64,000 nt of DNA, taken from Ruania halotolerans. Lineage in GTDB: Bacteria; Actinomycetota; Actinomycetes; Actinomycetales; Beutenbergiaceae. The position numbers were made by a program, and so were the translations under genes. Each line of letters begins with the position of its first letter. The first letter of the stretch is position 1. The stretch spans positions 2,243,380 to 2,307,379 of the forward strand of contig NZ_CP088017.1 of assembly GCF_021049285.1 (NCBI RefSeq), in the 5' to 3' direction. The notes below the pieces were generated by a model. The model saw nothing but the letters and a program-made list of their open reading frames with translations, did no database searches and was not told the origin of the DNA. This document shows, piece by piece, positions 37,435-45,900 of the stretch.

Positions 37435-37474
37435 CGACGGCCGCGCTACTCGCAGCGGAGCAGCGCGGCCGTCG
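37435..37474 (-). terminator. Hairpin terminator after the Fe-S carrier gene
   Basis: Perfect 13-bp stem (37435-37447 with 37462-37474), 14-nt loop, 27 bp past the stop codon of the leftward gene at 37501 and before the FKBP start. Confidence 0.7.
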
Positions 37475-37500
37475 GTGCAGAGGTCAGTACTGAAGGTGGA

Positions 37501-37860
37501 TCAGTGGAAGGAGTCACCACAAGCACACGAGCCGCCCGCGTTGGGGTTGTCGATGGTGAAGCCCTGCTTCTCGATGGTGTCCGCGAAGTCGATGGTGGCT
37601 CCCGCGAGGTAGGGCACGCTCATCTTGTCGACAATCACCTGGACGCCCTCAAAGTCCCTCACGGCGTCGCCATCAAGGTACCGCTCGTCGAAGTAGAGCT
37701 GGTAGATCAGCCCGGAGCAACCGCCGGGCTGCACGGCGACGCGCAGCCGCAGGTCGTCCCGGCCCTCCTGTTCGAGGAGCGCCTTCACCTTGGTAGCGGC
37801 CACATCGGTCAGGGCCACCTCGTGCTCAAGCGCTTCGGTGGTAGTTGTGGTCTGCGTCAT
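37501..37860 (-). CDS. erpA: A-type iron-sulfur cluster carrier (ErpA/IscA/HesB family)
   Basis: 119 aa. Delivers Fe-S clusters to apoproteins; the three ligand cysteines are C48 (GGCSG) and C112/C114 (SCACGD). Length and the ending CACGDSFH match the family (Mtb Rv2204c occupies the same position). ATG 37860 follows GGAGAG. Likely clients nearby include the Rieske protein QcrA and lipoyl synthase LipA. Confidence 0.9.
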   Translation of the reverse strand: MTQTTTTTEALEHEVALTDVAATKVKALLEQEGRDDLRLRVAVQPGGCSGLIYQLYFDERYLDGDAVRDFEGVQVIVDKMSVPYLAGATIDFADTIEKQGFTIDNPNAGGSCACGDSFH

Positions 37861-37977
37861 CTGTCTCTCCGAAGGTCGTGCGCGCCGGTCGGGCCGGCCT
37901 GCTAGAGGGGCAACGTCACCGAGCCCGCTCCTGTTCCCGGCACGCCCTTGGGCGCGATCCGGCCCTGCCAGGATACG

Positions 37978-39174
37978 TCACTGCGCCCAGGTCCGGCGGA
38001 TTCGCTCTCCTCGTCTCACCATGGCCGTCCACGGGTCCGCCTCCGACGCTGGGCCACGATGCGGACTTGCGATCGGCGCGTCCACCACCGGATAGGTCGC
38101 ACTCACACCGATCCGCGCGCCGTCGCGCCGGCTCGTCTGCACCTGGGCACCGAGGGCCACCACGGGCAGCCCGACGGCCATGGCTGCCCGTCCGACCGTG
38201 GCCACCACCGACTCGTGCATGGCGCTGCCATCGAGCGTCGTGGTTCCGGTGACCACCAAATCGGCCGTGGCCACGATGTCGGTAAGACCGATCTCCGCCG
38301 CGACCACGTCCGCACCCGGCAGGATCCGAGCTCCCAGCAGGGCAAGCGCGTAGGCCGCGCCACCACCGGCGCCAGTGCCATAGTCGCGAGAGGGCCGGAT
38401 CTCTGCCCGTGGCGCACGGTACTGCGGGGTGAGCACACCGAGCCCGGGAGTCCGATCCGGCTCGGCAGACGGAGTCGTATCGGCCGCGCCCGAGCGGACG
38501 AGCGCGGCGCAGTACTCCCCCACCGTCCGCTCCGCGTCCTGCGCAGCCGCCGGGGTGATCCCCGGCAGATGAGCGAGCGCCGCGCCGGCCCCGGTCAGCC
38601 CGAGCAGCGGTAGGTCCGTCGCGGAGGCCAGATCCACCTGCACGCCGGCGAGTCGGTCTCGCAACGCCGCCAACGGCGGCGACGACACATCTGCGGCCAG
38701 ACCCCAGCGCTGCGTGAGACGTTCGAGCAGACCACGTCCGCCGTCGTGCACGGCGACCTGTCCGAGGCCAAGGACCACCCGGGAGGCCCCGGTCGCGAGT
38801 GCGGCGAGCAGCAGGTCCGCCACTGGTGCGGTGGTGCCGGTCCGCAGCAGCCGGCCTGGCCCATCTGCTCCCGCTCCCGCCCCAAGCACGAATGCTCCAT
38901 CGACGTATGCCGTGCCGCCACCTCGTCCCCGGACGTGCAGCAACTCGACCGGCACGAGCTCACCATCCGGAGCCGAGCCCGCAGGCGACACAGGAACGGG
39001 GAGCAAGTCGCCGCCCCGAGCCGCTCGGATCGCCTCGACCATCCCGGCACCGCCATCGCTCATCGGTCGTTCGACCACGCGATGCCCGTGCTCACGCCAG
39101 GACTGGGCGAGCGCGCGCGCCACATCCGCAGCAGCCAACGGGCCGATCCGATCGGGACTGATCACCACATGCAC
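37978..39174 (-). CDS. Glycerate kinase-like protein (GlxK/GarK family)
   Basis: 398 aa. Family features: MSDGGAGMVEAIRAA near the N-terminus (ADGGEGT in classical enzymes), the Gly-rich GTGAGGGAAYALALLGARI (usually GAAGG) and a C-terminal ADLVVTGTTTLDGSAMHESV. In characterised kinases this last block reads TGEGRLD-x-Q; here the Glu, Gly and Arg are replaced by Thr, so activity on glycerate is doubtful. It corresponds to Mtb Rv2205c. GTG 39174 has GAGGA upstream. Back-to-back with the DUF3043 gene, 59 bp between the starts. Confidence 0.7.
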   Translation of the reverse strand: MHVVISPDRIGPLAAADVARALAQSWREHGHRVVERPMSDGGAGMVEAIRAARGGDLLPVPVSPAGSAPDGELVPVELLHVRGRGGGTAYVDGAFVLGAGAGADGPGRLLRTGTTAPVADLLLAALATGASRVVLGLGQVAVHDGGRGLLERLTQRWGLAADVSSPPLAALRDRLAGVQVDLASATDLPLLGLTGAGAALAHLPGITPAAAQDAERTVGEYCAALVRSGAADTTPSAEPDRTPGLGVLTPQYRAPRAEIRPSRDYGTGAGGGAAYALALLGARILPGADVVAAEIGLTDIVATADLVVTGTTTLDGSAMHESVVATVGRAAMAVGLPVVALGAQVQTSRRDGARIGVSATYPVVDAPIASPHRGPASEADPWTAMVRRGERIRRTWAQ

Positions 39175-39220
39175 GCCGCCATCCTCTCAGCCGGCGGCAC
39201 GAGTCGAGCCCCGCCTCGAC

Positions 39221-39226
39221 TAGGCT
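39221..39226 (+). promoter_or_regulatory. -10 box TAGGCT, leaderless start of DUF3043 gene
   Basis: TAGGCT ends 7 nt before GTG 39234. Confidence 0.65.
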
Positions 39227-39233
39227 GGCGCTC

Positions 39234-39821
39234 GTGTTCGGACGGAAGAAGATCGAGGACGCCGCACCTGCCGCTGAGGAGGACGTGCCCGCCGGCAAGG
39301 GTCGGCCGACCCCCAGGCGTCGTGATGCCGAGGCGCGGAACAAGCGACCCTTGGTGCCGACAGATCGGCGCGCAGCCCGGCGCGAGCAACGGGCGAAGTA
39401 CGCCGAGGCACGCGAGCGGATGAACCAGGCAATGGTCACCGGTGACGATCAGCACATGCCCGCCCAGCACCGCGGCCCGGTGCGTCGCTATCTGCGCGAT
39501 TTCGTTGACGCCCGATGGAACCTCGGCGAGATGTTCCTGCCGATCGCGGCACTGATCGTGCTCATCATGCTCAGCGCGAGCTTTCTGCCGATCCCGCCTG
39601 ACGTGGTGCTGATCGCGTTCTACTCGCTCTACATTGTGGTCTTCATCGCGTTGGCAGACGCCATCATCCTGGCCGTGCGGCTCCGCAAGCGGGCCCGGGT
39701 CAAGTTCGGCACTGACCGGGTCGGCCGGGGTGTGCTCATGTACGTGGTGATGCGAGCGTTCCAGTTGCGCCGCACTCGCCTACCGAAACCGCAGGTCACC
39801 AGGGGCTCCTTCCCCAGCTGA
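39234..39821 (+). CDS. DUF3043 membrane protein
   Basis: 195 aa. A charged cytoplasmic N-terminal part with the conserved KGRPTPRRRDAEARNKRP and RAARREQRAKYAEARERM blocks, then YLRDFVDARWNLGEMFLP before two transmembrane helices (IAALIVLIMLSASFLP, VVLIAFYSLYIVVFIALAD) and a basic tail. This is the actinobacterial DUF3043 family (Mtb Rv2206). The strongly basic N-terminus suggests contact with nucleic acid or membrane surface; function is unknown. Confidence 0.85.
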   Translation: MFGRKKIEDAAPAAEEDVPAGKGRPTPRRRDAEARNKRPLVPTDRRAARREQRAKYAEARERMNQAMVTGDDQHMPAQHRGPVRRYLRDFVDARWNLGEMFLPIAALIVLIMLSASFLPIPPDVVLIAFYSLYIVVFIALADAIILAVRLRKRARVKFGTDRVGRGVLMYVVMRAFQLRRTRLPKPQVTRGSFPS

Positions 39822-39847
39822 GCCGCACCGGCGCCGGTGACCGACGA

Positions 39848-39853
39848 TAGGAT
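39848..39853 (+). promoter_or_regulatory. -10 box TAGGAT, leaderless start of the aldo/keto reductase gene
   Basis: TAGGAT ends 6 nt before ATG 39860. Confidence 0.6.
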
Positions 39854-39859
39854 CGCGAT

Positions 39860-40873
39860 ATGCGCTTTCGTCACCTTGGCCGTTCAGGCCTCAAGATCAG
39901 CGAGATCACCTACGGCAACTGGATCACCCACGGCTCTCAAGTCGAGAACGACACGGCGACCGCGTGCGTGCGAGCGGCCCTGGACGCCGGAATCACCACC
40001 TTCGACACGGCCGACGTGTACGCGAACACCAAGGCCGAAGAGGTGCTCGGTGCCGCCCTCGCCGGTGAGCGCCGGGAGAGCCTGGAGATCTTCACGAAGG
40101 TCTACTTCCCGACCGGGCCCATGGGCCCGAACGACACAGGTCTGTCGCGCAAGCACATCATGGAGTCCATCAATGGCTCACTGCGCAGACTGGGTACCGA
40201 CTACGTCGACCTCTACCAGGCACACCGATTCGACTACGCGACTCCACTGGAAGAGACGATGCAGGCGTTCGCTGACGTCGTCCGTTCCGGTAAGGCGCAC
40301 TACATCGGCGTCAGCGAGTGGACTGCCGAACAACTACGTGCCGGGCACGCGCTGGCGCGGGAGCTGGGCATCGGCCTGATCTCTTCTCAGCCGCAGTACT
40401 CGATGGTGTGGCGGGTGATCGAGGACGAGGTTGTGCCCACCTCGGCCGAACTCGGCATCTCTCAGATCGTGTGGTCCCCCGTGGCCCAGGGAGTGCTGAC
40501 CGGCAAGTACCTGCCCGGCCAGCCGGCACCGGAGGGCTCCCGCGCAGCCGATACCCAAGGCGGGGCCAAGATGATCGGTGGCCTGCTCGGCAAGGAAGAG
40601 CTACTGCGGCGGGTCCAGGATCTGCGTCCAGTCGCGGCGGAACTCGACCTGACGATGGCGCAACTCGCGGTGGCGTGGGTGCTGCAGAACGAGAACGTGG
40701 CGGCAGCACTGATCGGTGCCTCACGACCGGAGCAGGTGGCCGAGAACGTCGCAGCCTCCGGGGTGGAGATTCCGGCGGAGATCATGACCACGATCGACCA
40801 GATCCTTGGCGAGAGCGTCGTGCGGGATCCGCGGGTCACCGATGACGTCTCCCCCAAGGAGCGTCTCTGCTGA
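39860..40873 (+). CDS. Aldo/keto reductase (Kv-beta-like subgroup)
   Basis: 337 aa NADPH-dependent TIM-barrel oxidoreductase. Catalytic tetrad residues are visible: Asp in FDTADVYANTKAEEVLG with the following Tyr, Lys in IFTKVYFP, His in YQAHRFD. The wording RHLGRSGLKISEITYGNW and NGSLRRLGTDYVDLYQ is that of the potassium-channel beta-subunit-like AKRs. The substrate is unknown. It has its own leaderless promoter and is convergent with pyrD. Confidence 0.88.
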   Translation: MRFRHLGRSGLKISEITYGNWITHGSQVENDTATACVRAALDAGITTFDTADVYANTKAEEVLGAALAGERRESLEIFTKVYFPTGPMGPNDTGLSRKHIMESINGSLRRLGTDYVDLYQAHRFDYATPLEETMQAFADVVRSGKAHYIGVSEWTAEQLRAGHALARELGIGLISSQPQYSMVWRVIEDEVVPTSAELGISQIVWSPVAQGVLTGKYLPGQPAPEGSRAADTQGGAKMIGGLLGKEELLRRVQDLRPVAAELDLTMAQLAVAWVLQNENVAAALIGASRPEQVAENVAASGVEIPAEIMTTIDQILGESVVRDPRVTDDVSPKERLC

Positions 40874-40886
40874 TCAACCAGCAGCC

Positions 40887-40942
40887 GTCAGGTGAACAGG
40901 GTGCCGCCTACCGCACCTTCGTGAGTGCCCTGTTCACCTGAC
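40887..40942. terminator. Inverted repeat overlapping the pyrD 3' end
   Basis: 15-bp perfect arms (40887-40901 with 40928-40942) around a 26-nt loop between convergent genes. The right arm lies inside the last codons of pyrD, so whether it works as a terminator is uncertain. Confidence 0.45.
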
Positions 40943-41933
40943 CGGGCCAGGCGGGGCCGCCGTAGATGAACGCCGTATACGCCTGGACCGCCGTGGCGCC
41001 GGCCGCTAGGTATTCCCGCGCATCTGCTGCAGTGGAGATTCCACCGACGCCGAGGATCACTGGCTTAGGCCCGAGGACCTCGCGCACGCGGCGCACGACC
41101 TGTACTCCTCGTTCGCGGACCGGCGGGCCGGACAGACCACCGGGCCCGTGGTCGTGGTCGATCGTGGTGTTCACGGCCACCACCCCGGCCAGATCCAGGT
41201 CACGGGCGAGCCGGGCCACAGCATCGACATCCGCATCAGCCAAGTCGGGGGCAATCTTCACCAGCACGGGAACCTCACGCGCGGCGGCCGCTCGCGCAGC
41301 GTCGCGGACCGCTTCGAGGATTGGGCGCAGCGCCTCGGTCTGCTGAAGATCACGCAGACCTGGAGTGTTCGGGGAAGAGACGTTGACCACCAGATAGTCC
41401 ACGTGCGCAGCGACAGCCCGGGCGCTGATGACGTAGTCCGTCACCGCTGCTGCTGCAGGCGTGACCTTCGACTTGCCGATGTTGGCGCCAATCACCATCC
41501 GGCGGCCATGCGGGGTGCGGCGCAACTGCTGCAGGCGCGTCGCCGCGGCGGCAGCACCGGCGTTGTTGAAGCCCATCCGGTTGCGTAGCGCGCGTTCGGG
41601 CACCAAGCGCCACAGCCGCGGCGGAGCATTCCCGGGCTGGGGACGGGCCGTGACGGTACCGACTTCGACGAAGGCGAATCCCATCGCGTCCAGCGCCGCC
41701 GCCATCGTGGCGTCCTTATCGAAACCGGCAGCGACGCCGAGCAGACCCGGGATCTCACGATCAAACAGGCGCGTCGTGGAACCCTCTGATCGGCCAATGG
41801 TTCGGCGCAGCCCTTCGCGCATGGGCGCGACTGCGCCGGCCACCCGGATCAACAGAGTAGCGATCCGGTGCGCAACCTCGGGGTCGACCCGGGTGAAGAC
41901 GGAAGAGAAGAAGGCGCTGTACGGGTTGACCAC
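40908..41933 (-). CDS. pyrD: Dihydroorotate dehydrogenase (quinone), class 2
   Basis: 341 aa. Oxidises dihydroorotate to orotate with menaquinone at the membrane. An N-terminal amphipathic region (YSAFFSSVFTRVDPEVAHRI) suits membrane contact. FMN-site blocks: GVAAGFDKDATMAAAL, NRMGFNNAG, NVSSPNTPGLRDLQ with the catalytic Ser, KIAPDLAD, NTTIDHDHGPGGLSG and GVGGISTAADAREYLAAGATAVQ. GTG 41933 has TAGGCT 6 nt upstream. It is an isolated pyrimidine gene, as usual for class 2. Confidence 0.93.
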   Translation of the reverse strand: MVNPYSAFFSSVFTRVDPEVAHRIATLLIRVAGAVAPMREGLRRTIGRSEGSTTRLFDREIPGLLGVAAGFDKDATMAAALDAMGFAFVEVGTVTARPQPGNAPPRLWRLVPERALRNRMGFNNAGAAAAATRLQQLRRTPHGRRMVIGANIGKSKVTPAAAAVTDYVISARAVAAHVDYLVVNVSSPNTPGLRDLQQTEALRPILEAVRDAARAAAAREVPVLVKIAPDLADADVDAVARLARDLDLAGVVAVNTTIDHDHGPGGLSGPPVRERGVQVVRRVREVLGPKPVILGVGGISTAADAREYLAAGATAVQAYTAFIYGGPAWPGQVNRALTKVR

Positions 41934-41939
41934 GATTTC

Positions 41940-41945
41940 AGCCTA
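41940..41945 (-). promoter_or_regulatory. -10 box TAGGCT, leaderless start of pyrD
   Basis: TAGGCT on the minus strand ends 6 nt before GTG 41933. It lies between the pyrD start and the stop of the gene upstream (41962). Confidence 0.65.
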
Positions 41946-41961
41946 CTGGCACAGCGAGGTC

Positions 41962-42408
41962 TTAGGTGTGCGCGATCCTGGCCGGAGAGGAGCGCCACAT
42001 CCAGAACAGTCCCAGCAACGGCAGTACCGCGGGTACGTACCCGTAGCCGGCACCGAACTGCGACCAGACGGTTGACTCGCCGAACAGTTCGGGGTGCCAC
42101 AGGCTGAGCGCGCCCACTGCGCCCACGCCGAGCAACTCCGTGGAGACCGTGATCCAGGCGATGCGGCGCATCCGTCGCCCATTGTGCGCCATCGCCACCG
42201 TCGCAGCGATGTAGATCAGCGCGGCGAGCGCCGAGAGCGAATACGCCAGCGGCGCCTCACTGGCGTCCCGGATCAACTGGACACTCGCGCGCGCCGTCGC
42301 GGAGAGCGCGAAAACTCCGTAGACGAAGATCAGCACTCGGCCCGCACCGTAGGCGGGCCGGCGCGAATCCTCAGCCGATTCCGACTGCGCGACTGATTCC
42401 CGGCTCAT
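41962..42408 (-). CDS. Hypothetical four-helix membrane protein
   Basis: 148 aa. Hydrophilic Ser/Glu-rich N-terminus, then four hydrophobic segments (VLIFVYGVFALSATARA, YSLSALAALIYIAATVAMA, IAWITVSTELLGVGAVGAL, GYVPAVLPLLGLFWMW). I do not recognise the family with certainty. ATG 42408 overlaps the stop of the upstream membrane protein gene by 4 bp (ATGA), so the two are translated together and may form a complex. Confidence 0.6.
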   Translation of the reverse strand: MSRESVAQSESAEDSRRPAYGAGRVLIFVYGVFALSATARASVQLIRDASEAPLAYSLSALAALIYIAATVAMAHNGRRMRRIAWITVSTELLGVGAVGALSLWHPELFGESTVWSQFGAGYGYVPAVLPLLGLFWMWRSSPARIAHT

Positions 42409-42764
42409 ACGATTCCCACACTCCACAGCTGGTGCACCCGCACCTGCATCACCACCACCGTCACACACGCTGCGACGAGTACCACCGAGCTCCACCTGGT
42501 TCGCTCAACCACCGCGACCACTGCCGCGGCCGGGAACACCAGCAATGCTGTGACCAGATACCCCCAGAACAGCACGGGGTCCACCTCGTTCCCGCGGGCA
42601 ATCCACACAGCGGCCACGATCATCTGCATCACGATTCCTGCCTCGATCGCTCCCGCAGCGATCAGCTGGCGCAGGATCACCGGCGAGTTCCGCGCCGCCC
42701 GCCATCCGGCCCATCCGGCCAGCACGAGCGAAGCCGCGATGAGCACGAGGATCACAATGGGCAC
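42405..42764 (-). CDS. Hypothetical small membrane protein
   Basis: 119 aa, almost wholly hydrophobic with four segments (IVILVLIAASLVLAGWAGW, LIAAGAIEAGIVMQMIVAAV, FWGYLVTALLVFPAAAVVAV, WSSVVLVAACVTVVVMQVRV). Not recognised. The frame is open far upstream through pepA on the other strand; GTG 42764 is chosen because TACTCT (42771-42776) gives a leaderless start and the coding character begins there. It is divergent from pepA and coupled to the following gene. Confidence 0.6.
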   Translation of the reverse strand: MPIVILVLIAASLVLAGWAGWRAARNSPVILRQLIAAGAIEAGIVMQMIVAAVWIARGNEVDPVLFWGYLVTALLVFPAAAVVAVVERTRWSSVVLVAACVTVVVMQVRVHQLWSVGIV

Positions 42765-42770
42765 TGCTGC

Positions 42771-42776
42771 AGAGTA
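42771..42776 (-). promoter_or_regulatory. -10 box TACTCT, leaderless start of the 42764 gene
   Basis: TACTCT on the minus strand ends 6 nt before GTG 42764. Confidence 0.55.
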
Positions 42777-42866
42777 GTCGCTTTCCAGCGGCAACTGCTG
42801 GACCCACCCATCGGCGCAACCCGCCCCACCCCGTCCGTAGGACCACCCCGAGCACACGGCCTCGCC

Positions 42867-42872
42867 TACGAT
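42867..42872 (+). promoter_or_regulatory. -10 box TACGAT, decides the pepA start
   Basis: TACGAT ends 7 nt before GTG 42880. An in-frame ATG at 42871 overlaps this box and would be upstream of the transcript start, so it is rejected as the start codon. Confidence 0.6.
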
Positions 42873-42879
42873 GGAAGGT

Positions 42880-44358
42880 GTGACGGAACTGAAGATCAGC
42901 ACCAAGGACCCTGCCCGCCTCGCCACCGATGCGCTCGTCATCGGTGTGGCCTGCGAGAGCGGCGCACCACGCATCGAGGGTGCTGACGCCCTCGGCAAGG
43001 GCGCCCGCGCGGGAATCGAACGAGCGATCACGCTGCTCGGGGTCACCGGGGAAGTCGGTGAGGTCACGAAGGTGCCCGCCGGTGGCGAACTCAAGGCCGA
43101 CCTGCTGGTGCTCACCGGAACGGGCGCCCCGGTCGAGGACCCCGAGACGGCGCGCGAGCGGTTGCGCCGGGCCGCGGGAGCCGCGCTCGCTGCCCTCGCC
43201 GGTACTGCGCACGTGTCCCTCGCACTTCCCGTGGCAGACGCCGAGAGCCTGCGTGCCGTGGCCGAGGGAGCCCTGTTCGGCAACTACCGGTTCGCCGAGG
43301 GCAAGAAGGCCAAGGAGCCGGTGAAGGCGATCGAACTGATCGCCCCAGGGGTGCGAACCAAGGATGCCAAGGGCGAACTCGCACGTGCCGAGGCCATCGC
43401 CGACGCCGTGCATGGTGCCCGGGACCTCGTCAACCTCGCTCCCAATCTCCTCTTCCCGGAGTCCTTTGCCGCCCGCGCCGTGGCCGCCGCCAAGGGAACC
43501 GCGGTGAAGGTCACGGTGCTGGACGAGGCGGAGCTGCGCGCCGGCGGGTTCGGCGGCCTGATCGGCGTGGGACAAGGGTCCGCACGCGGACCTCGCCTGG
43601 TCAAGCTCAGCTACCGGCCGGCACGCGCCCGCCGGCACATCGCGCTCGTCGGCAAGGGCATCACCTTCGACTCCGGCGGTCTCTCCCTCAAGCCCGCGAA
43701 GGGGATGGAGACCATGAAGAACGACATGGCCGGCGCCGCCGCAGTGCTGCACGCCGTCCTCGCCGCTGCACGCCTCGGCCTTCCGGTCGCCGTCACGGGT
43801 TGGCTCGCCCTGGCCGAGAACATGCCCTCTGGTTCCGCTCAGCGCCCCTCGGACGTAATCACGATCCGAGGCGGGAAGACGGTCGAGGTCCTCAACACCG
43901 ATGCGGAGGGGCGGCTCGTGATGGCCGATGCACTGGTGGCAGCGACTGAGGAGGGACCGGACGCTGTGATCGACATCGCCACCCTGACCGGTGCACAGAT
44001 GGTCGCGCTCGGAAACCAGGTCAGCGCCGTGATGGGGTCCGAGGACGTTCGTACCGATGTGGTGGCCGCCGCTGGTCGTGCCGGTGAGCAGTTCTGGCCG
44101 ATGCCGCTGCCCGATGAGTTGCGCGCCTCGATGAATACTCCGATGGCGGATATCGCCAACATCGGCGACCGTTTCGGCGGCATGTTGGTTGCCGGGCTGT
44201 TCCTGCGCGAGTTCGTCGGCGAGACCCCGTGGGCGCATCTGGACATCGCCGGCCCCGCCTTCAACGACGGCGCCCCTCGCCACTACGTGCCCAAGGGCGG
44301 CACGGGCGTCGGTGTGCGCACCCTGGTCGAGATGCTCAGCGGATCCGCCCAGACGTGA
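42880..44358 (+). CDS. pepA: Leucyl aminopeptidase (M17 family)
   Basis: 492 aa. Removes N-terminal residues from peptides with a two-metal active site. The C-terminal catalytic domain shows LVGKGITFDSGGLSLKPAKGME (Lys and Asp ligands), KNDMAGAAAVLHA, and the M17 signature VLNTDAEGRLVMADAL with Asp and Glu ligands and the catalytic Arg. The N-terminal domain is variable, as usual. It corresponds to Mtb pepB (Rv2213). About 115 bp separate it from lpd, with no clear terminator. Confidence 0.93.
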   Translation: MTELKISTKDPARLATDALVIGVACESGAPRIEGADALGKGARAGIERAITLLGVTGEVGEVTKVPAGGELKADLLVLTGTGAPVEDPETARERLRRAAGAALAALAGTAHVSLALPVADAESLRAVAEGALFGNYRFAEGKKAKEPVKAIELIAPGVRTKDAKGELARAEAIADAVHGARDLVNLAPNLLFPESFAARAVAAAKGTAVKVTVLDEAELRAGGFGGLIGVGQGSARGPRLVKLSYRPARARRHIALVGKGITFDSGGLSLKPAKGMETMKNDMAGAAAVLHAVLAAARLGLPVAVTGWLALAENMPSGSAQRPSDVITIRGGKTVEVLNTDAEGRLVMADALVAATEEGPDAVIDIATLTGAQMVALGNQVSAVMGSEDVRTDVVAAAGRAGEQFWPMPLPDELRASMNTPMADIANIGDRFGGMLVAGLFLREFVGETPWAHLDIAGPAFNDGAPRHYVPKGGTGVGVRTLVEMLSGSAQT

Positions 44359-44473
44359 GGCACGCCACTGTGGCGCACGACCGCTGCGGTTGGGCCTGCC
44401 ACGCCGTCAGTGCCAAGATGGTGGTGCGCCAAGCGCCCGGTGGCGCAGGCGCATGCCGGACCAGGAGGTGCAC

Positions 44474-45871
44474 GTGAGCGGAGACGGTCAGCCGTGGGAC
44501 GTCGTCGTCCTCGGAGCGGGCAGCGGTGGGTACGCCACCGCACTGCGTGCCGCGCAGCTGGGTCTTCAGGTCGCGCTGATCGAACGTGAGAAGCTCGGTG
44601 GTACCTGCCTGCACCGTGGCTGCATCCCCACCAAGGCCCTCTTGCACGCCGCGGAGGTGGCCGATCAGATCCAGCACGCCACTGACCTGGGCCTGCATGC
44701 CACGTTCGAGGGCGTCGACGCCGGTGCCCTGCACAGGTATCAGCAGAAGGTGGTCGGCCGGCTCTATCAGGGCTTGGAGGGATTGGTCTCGGCCAGCTCC
44801 GTGGATGTGTTCGCCGGAGACGGTCGGCTCATCTCCTCCGACACTGTGCAGGTCACCGCCCAGGACGGCAGCACACAGAATGTCACCGGCCGGCACGTGG
44901 TGCTTGCCACCGGTTCGCGCAGCCGCAGCATCGCGGACATCGAGATCGGTGGGCGCATCCTCACCTCCGATGGAGCGCTCGACCGCAGAGGCATTCCGCG
45001 CCATGCGGTCGTCCTCGGTGGCGGTGTGATCGGGGTCGAGTTTGCGAGCCTGTGGCGATCGCTCGGCGCAAAGGTCACCGTCATCGAAGCCCTTGACCGC
45101 CTAGTCCCGGCTGAAGACCCGGCGCTCTCGTCCGGGCTCGCCCGGGCATTCCGCCGCCGCGGTATCGAGGTACGCACCTCCGCACGGGTGGCCTCGGCCA
45201 CCCAGGATGCCGACGGCGTTCGCGTCGTCCTGGCCGATGGCGCCGCTGTGGAGGGTGACATTCTCCTCGTCGCCGTCGGCCGCGAACCTGTGTCGGACGA
45301 AGCCGGCCTCGCCGAGCAGGGCCTCACGATCACGAGCGCCGGTGTGCGCACCGACGAGCACCTGCACACCGGGGTCGGCGCGATTTATGCCGTGGGCGAC
45401 CTGGTTCCTGGTCTGCAGTTGGCGCACCGCGGTTTCGCGCACGGAATCGCCGTCGCTGAACGAATCGCCGGCCGGGACCCGCTCCCTGTGGTCGAGGAGA
45501 CGATCCCGCGGATCACCTACAGCGATCCAGAGCTCGCCTCCGTCGGGCTCACCGAACCCGCCGCCCGCGAGCAGTACGGCGACGACGGCGTGCAGGTGGT
45601 GGAATACTCCCTCGCCGGCAACGGTAAGAGCCAGATCCTCGGTACGACCGGCCTGGTCAAAGTCGTGCGGCAGACTGAAGGACCGATCGTCGGTGTTCAC
45701 CTCATTGGTGCCCGAGTCGGCGAGCAAATCGGGGAGGCACAACTCTGGGTCGGCTGGGAGGCCTACCCTCAAGACATCGCCACCTTCATCCACGCACACC
45801 CGACGCAGAATGAGGCACTGGGCGAGGCCGCGCTGGCCCTGGCCGGTCAGCCATTGCACTCCCACACCTGA
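44474..45871 (+). CDS. lpd: Dihydrolipoyl dehydrogenase (E3)
   Basis: 465 aa FAD enzyme that reoxidises dihydrolipoamide. FAD site [21 protein letters not shown]; redox disulfide in [20 protein letters not shown] site [12 protein letters not shown]; second FAD contact IYAVGDL; and catalytic His-Glu in [16 protein letters not shown] 44474 is chosen over ATG 44456 because AGGAGG ends 5 nt before it. It is followed 29 bp later by the E2 gene; this E3-E2 pair with lipB and lipA nearby forms a lipoate-dependent dehydrogenase neighbourhood. Confidence 0.95.
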   Translation: MSGDGQPWDVVVLGAGSGGYATALRAAQLGLQVALIEREKLGGTCLHRGCIPTKALLHAAEVADQIQHATDLGLHATFEGVDAGALHRYQQKVVGRLYQGLEGLVSASSVDVFAGDGRLISSDTVQVTAQDGSTQNVTGRHVVLATGSRSRSIADIEIGGRILTSDGALDRRGIPRHAVVLGGGVIGVEFASLWRSLGAKVTVIEALDRLVPAEDPALSSGLARAFRRRGIEVRTSARVASATQDADGVRVVLADGAAVEGDILLVAVGREPVSDEAGLAEQGLTITSAGVRTDEHLHTGVGAIYAVGDLVPGLQLAHRGFAHGIAVAERIAGRDPLPVVEETIPRITYSDPELASVGLTEPAAREQYGDDGVQVVEYSLAGNGKSQILGTTGLVKVVRQTEGPIVGVHLIGARVGEQIGEAQLWVGWEAYPQDIATFIHAHPTQNEALGEAALALAGQPLHSHT

Positions 45872-45900
45872 AGACCCCCGAGAAGGAGACTGAAGAGGTC

